33,810 nucleotides of DNA from an uncultured Gammaproteobacteria bacterium. GTDB lineage: Bacteria; Pseudomonadota; Gammaproteobacteria; GCA-001735895. Under the pieces are notes generated by a model, which did not search any database, was not told where the DNA came from, and saw nothing but the letters and a program-made list of their open reading frames with translations. Where the stretch lies: positions 5,163 to 38,972 of the forward strand of contig CAMYON010000020.1 of assembly GCA_947260025.1 (NCBI GenBank), written 5' to 3'. Position numbers and translations under genes: made by a program. Position 1 is the stretch's first letter. The number at the start of each line of letters is the position of its first letter. Shown here piece by piece: positions 31,179 through 33,810 of the stretch.

Positions 31179-31799
31179 ATGAGTGATCAATTATTCGAAG
31201 TCGCATTTTCCGGGCAGATCAGCGATGGCGCGAATGCGGATGAAGTCAGGGTCAAAGTCGCCAAGTTGTTCAATGCCGACGAGGCCAAGCTGGCGCAACT
31301 GTTCTCCGGCAAGCGTATCGTCATCAAGAAAAATATCGACCAGGCCACGGCAAACAAGTACCGGACCGCGCTCGCCCGCGCCGGCGCCGAATGCGAGGTC
31401 GCACCCGTGGGTGGAGCTGTCGAAGCGGCACCGCAACCCGCGTCAGAACCTGCACCGGCAGCCGCCCCGCAACCTGCTGCAGAACCTGCACCGGCAGCTG
31501 CTCCGCAACCCGCGGCGCCTGCGGCAACCAGCCAGGAGTATGAATCCAGCTACGACGGTGAGTTAGCACCGCCGCCGCAAACGGACCCGCTAGGGATCAC
31601 CGGAGATCAAATCGAGGAGCTGGCGGCCTCGATCGCGCCCGTCGGCAGCGAGTTGCAGGACGATTACGAGGCCCCGCAGGAACCCGATATCGATATCACC
31701 GGCTTCGATATCGCGCCGGTAGGCAGCGAGCTCAGCACGGCCAAGAAGGAACCCGACCCGCCGCCACCGGATACCTCCGGCATAACGCTGGCTGACTAG
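31179..31799 (+). CDS. Uncharacterised protein: small N-terminal module with Pro/Ala-rich repeated tail
   Basis: A 206-residue protein I cannot name. Residues 1-74 form a compact mixed alpha/beta region (LFEVAFSGQISDGANADEVR, VKVAKLFNADEAKLAQLFSG, KRIVIKKNIDQATANKYRTA) of a kind I recall in other gammaproteobacterial proteins ahead of membrane or zinc-ribbon parts. From residue 80 the chain is low complexity: two 12-residue units, PQPASEPAPAAA and PQPAAEPAPAAA, then an acidic tail in which IAPVGSEL occurs twice. There is no membrane helix or signal peptide. The ATG at 31179 has AGGA 9 nt ahead; the frame is open far upstream but that part opposes ppnN. It ends convergently with phoH2, sharing CTAG. 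Confidence 0.75.
   Translation: MSDQLFEVAFSGQISDGANADEVRVKVAKLFNADEAKLAQLFSGKRIVIKKNIDQATANKYRTALARAGAECEVAPVGGAVEAAPQPASEPAPAAAPQPAAEPAPAAAPQPAAPAATSQEYESSYDGELAPPPQTDPLGITGDQIEELAASIAPVGSELQDDYEAPQEPDIDITGFDIAPVGSELSTAKKEPDPPPPDTSGITLAD
31431..31514 (+). repeat. 36-bp tandem repeat in the Pro/Ala tail
   Basis: Two full 36-bp units (31431-31466 and 31467-31502) and a 12-bp partial copy encode the PQPA(S/A)EPAPAAA units. The copies differ at only a few positions, so copy number may vary between strains. Confidence 0.75.
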
Positions 31800-33214
31800 A
31801 GCTTTTCCGACGCATAGTCGGCCAGTCGCGAACGCTCGACATTCATCAGGGTAATGTGCCCGCTATGCTCCCAGTGCTTGAAGCGATCGACCACGTAGGT
31901 CATGCCAGAGGTGGTCTCGGTTAAATAGGGCGTGTCGATTTGTTTGAGGTTGCCCAGGCAAACGATCTTGGTCCCGGTGCCGCTGCGCGTGACCAGCGTT
32001 TTCATCTGTTTCGAAGTCAGGTTTTGCGCCTCGTCGATGATTATGTACTTGTTCTGAAACGTCCGGCCACGCATGAAGTTCAGCGAGCGGATCTTGATTC
32101 GGTTGCGCAGCAGGTCATTAGTCGCGGCCTGCTCCCAGGAGTCCTTCTGATCGCTGCCGGTGAGTACTTCCATGTTATCCATCAGGGCCCCCATCCAGGG
32201 CGTCATCTTCTCTTCCTCGGTGCCCGGCAGGAACCCAATATCCTCACCGATTGGAATCGTGACGCGGGTCATGATGATTTCCTTGTACAAACCCTGGTCC
32301 AGCGTCTGGGTTAGCCCCGCCGCCAGCGCCAGCAGTGTCTTTCCGGTGCCCGCGCTGCCCGACAGCGTTACGAAATCGATTTCAGGATCCATCAGCAGGT
32401 TGAGTGCGAAATTCTGCTCGCGGTTGCGCGCAGTGATGCCCCAGACCGAGTGGCGCTGACCGTAGTAATTCTGACAAACCTCGATCAGGAATCCTGCCTC
32501 GTTGCGCCGGCGCACGATGGCCTCGAAGTCGCTGTCCATGTAGATGAACTGGTTGGGAAACCATTCTTCGCCCTCGACGCTGGCAACCTCGTAATAAGCT
32601 TTGCCTTCTTCCTGCCAGCTCTCGATCTGCTTGCCGTGCACTTCCCAGAAATCACTGGCGAGCTGGCGCGAGCCGCTGAACAGCAGGTCGAGATCGTCGA
32701 CGACCCGGTCGTTGGCATAGTCTTCGGCCTTGATACCGAGGATCGTGGCCTTGATTCGCAGATTGATGTCTTTGGAGATCAACACGATTTCATGATCGCT
32801 GATCGCATTCTTAAGCCAGATTATCGTGTTCAGGATCGAATTGTCGGTTTTGTTCCCCGGCAATGATTCCGGCAGGCTGCTCTCGTGCGCCTCGGTCTGG
32901 AAAAACAGTCGACCGCTGCATTTGTAGGGTTCTTCGGCGGCGATGAAGCGGTTGAGCTGCAGGCCTTCTTCGATTACCAGTTCGCGTTGCGCGGTCAGCA
33001 ATTCGTCGATGAATCGATTGGTCTGACGCACGTTTCGGGCAACTTCGGACACCCCGATCTTGGCGTTGTCCAGCTCCTCGAGCACGGTCATCGGCAGGTA
33101 GACGTGGTGTTCCTGGAACTTGAAGAGGGCGGACGGGTCGTGCATTAAAACGTTGGTATCGAGCACGAAAACTTTGGTATCGGAGCCGGAATCGGCAAGT
33201 ACTACGGGTGACAT
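31796..33214 (-). CDS. phoH2: PhoH2-type protein: PIN ribonuclease fused to PhoH ATPase
   Basis: A 472-residue fusion. The N-terminal PIN domain starts VFVLDTNVLMHDPSALFKF with the first metal-binding aspartate at residue 19; the PhoH helicase-like part has Walker A LSGSAGTGKTLLALAAGL and Walker B KYIIIDEAQNLT. Such proteins are ATP-dependent RNA-unwinding ribonucleases. ATG 33214 has no strong ribosome-binding site nearby. The stop overlaps the stop of the convergent gene by 4 bp (CTAG), leaving no room for an intergenic terminator. Confidence 0.93.
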   Translation of the reverse strand: MSPVVLADSGSDTKVFVLDTNVLMHDPSALFKFQEHHVYLPMTVLEELDNAKIGVSEVARNVRQTNRFIDELLTAQRELVIEEGLQLNRFIAAEEPYKCSGRLFFQTEAHESSLPESLPGNKTDNSILNTIIWLKNAISDHEIVLISKDINLRIKATILGIKAEDYANDRVVDDLDLLFSGSRQLASDFWEVHGKQIESWQEEGKAYYEVASVEGEEWFPNQFIYMDSDFEAIVRRRNEAGFLIEVCQNYYGQRHSVWGITARNREQNFALNLLMDPEIDFVTLSGSAGTGKTLLALAAGLTQTLDQGLYKEIIMTRVTIPIGEDIGFLPGTEEEKMTPWMGALMDNMEVLTGSDQKDSWEQAATNDLLRNRIKIRSLNFMRGRTFQNKYIIIDEAQNLTSKQMKTLVTRSGTGTKIVCLGNLKQIDTPYLTETTSGMTYVVDRFKHWEHSGHITLMNVERSRLADYASEKL

Positions 33215-33271
33215 ATTGCAAACTCTGAGGTGACGATTAATGGTAATTCAATCGGTTGCATCATGCACCCG

Positions 33272-33286
33272 ATTTGTCGCAGAAAT
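33272..33286. promoter_or_regulatory. Degenerate copy of the dmdA/acuI operator
   Basis: ATTTGT-CGC-AGAAAT matches the dmdA operator arms with one mismatch (G for C in the right arm). It lies in the 228-bp gap between phoH2 and the CoA-transferase gene, 157 bp before the latter. A single imperfect dyad in an AT-richer patch can arise by chance, so this is a weak call. Nothing else is recognisable in this gap. Confidence 0.25.
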
Positions 33287-33442
33287 GTCAAATGACGCTG
33301 CCGTGCGCAGCCTTGAATCCGGGCCCGGGGTTTTCGCCACGAGTCTGAAACCGCCAGCGATCATGCCGGATAGCAGGTTTCGGCTGGTCACGCCCCGGTT
33401 TACTGCGTAACATTTCCAGGGACCAGGTTATCAGGAGCCTTT

Positions 33443-33810
33443 ATGAATTCTTCGGGCCCGCTCGCGGGATATCGCGTAATCGAACTGGGGCAGTTGCTCG
33501 CCGGTCCTTTTGCCGGTTGCATGCTCGGTTATTTTGGCGCCGAGGTGATCAAGATCGAGCCCCCCGACGGCGGCGACCCGATCAGGCGCTGGCGAGAAAT
33601 GCGCGGTGACACGTCGCTCTGGTGGCGATCGCTGGCGCGCAACAAGAAATCGGTGACGATAGATCTCAAAACCGAAAAGGGTGTCGAGCTGGTGCGCAGA
33701 TTGATCCAGCAGTCAGATGTCGTCATCGAAAATTTCAGGCCGGGCGTGGTCGAGAAGTGGGGGCTGGGCCCCGAGGATTTTCGCAGCAGTAATCCGGGAC
33801 TGGTATACGC
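33443..33810 (+). CDS. CaiB/BaiF (class III) CoA transferase, 5' part only
   Basis: The first 122 codons are visible; the gene leaves the window on the right. GPLAGYRVIELGQLLAGPFA, GYFGAEVIKIEPPDGGDPIR, RNKKSVTIDLKTEKG and VIENFRPGVVEKWGL are typical of class III CoA transferases, which swap CoA between organic acids through a catalytic aspartate further on, not yet reached here. ATG 33443 follows AGGAG at 5 nt. The DMSP enzyme DddD belongs to this superfamily as a tandem fusion, but that cannot be judged from one N terminus. Confidence 0.9.
   Translation, partial: MNSSGPLAGYRVIELGQLLAGPFAGCMLGYFGAEVIKIEPPDGGDPIRRWREMRGDTSLWWRSLARNKKSVTIDLKTEKGVELVRRLIQQSDVVIENFRPGVVEKWGLGPEDFRSSNPGLVY

Noticed and set aside
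33443-33810. DddD (DMSP CoA-transferase/lyase)
   Set aside because: Only the first 122 codons are visible; the tandem architecture that defines DddD cannot be seen.

Overview
The window looks like chromosome from a marine-type gammaproteobacterium. This is inferred from gene content (a DmdA-like DMSP demethylase with an AcuI-like reductase, ManC, PpnN, Fpr, PhoH2) and from the moderately GC-rich, densely packed genes. It holds 32 protein-coding genes, two of them cut by the window edges. I found no rRNA, tRNA, CRISPR array or transposase gene. One structured non-coding repeat (4369-4575) is clear.

Layout: 1-2739 (minus) carries a DMGDH/sarcosine-dehydrogenase-like flavoprotein (cut) behind a non-pyrrolysine MttB-family methyltransferase. 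A divergent GcvA-like LysR regulator follows, then 5-formyl-THF cyclo-ligase. After the repeat comes a run of eleven minus-strand genes (4660-16865), read from its upstream end as: DmdA-like demethylase, MetY-like sulfhydrylase, alpha/beta hydrolase, HAD/enoyl-CoA hydratase fusion, acyl-CoA ligase, DUF1445, PxpA, PxpB, PxpC, DUF4392, and D-amino-acid transaminase. Next are a 2OG-Fe(II) oxygenase of the BesD/HalD-like type (16990-17826), a divergent radical SAM protein with CX4CX2C spacing, a DUF1289 mini-protein and a Nudix hydrolase. Then come fpr and a GST, an O-methyltransferase, a three-gene set (tandem thioredoxin-fold protein, class II aldolase, MtnA), manC, a small membrane protein, a GntR/FCD regulator divergent from acuI, an EamA transporter, a MOSC protein, ppnN, a repeat-tailed unknown protein, phoH2 and the start of a CaiB-type CoA transferase.

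How the genes may fit together: much of the window handles methyl groups and C1/C3 sulfur compounds. DmdA would pass a DMSP methyl to THF. MetY could recapture methanethiol. The ligase and the HAD/ECH fusion could process the acyl-CoA derivatives, and AcuI would remove acryloyl-CoA. MtnA plus a FucA-like aldolase fits the DHAP shunt for methylthioadenosine salvage. MttB, DMGDH and FTHF cyclo-ligase fit methylated-amine/folate metabolism. A near-identical palindrome (core TTTGTCNNACAAA) lies before dmdA and between the GntR gene and acuI, which suggests one regulator ties these distant loci together.

The most unusual block is the D-glutamate/5-oxoproline set. Both domains of the animal D-glutamate cyclase (DUF1445 and DUF4392) occur as separate genes flanking pxpABC, with a D-amino-acid transaminase at the end. 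All functional names rest on reading motifs and recalled family resemblance, not on searches.
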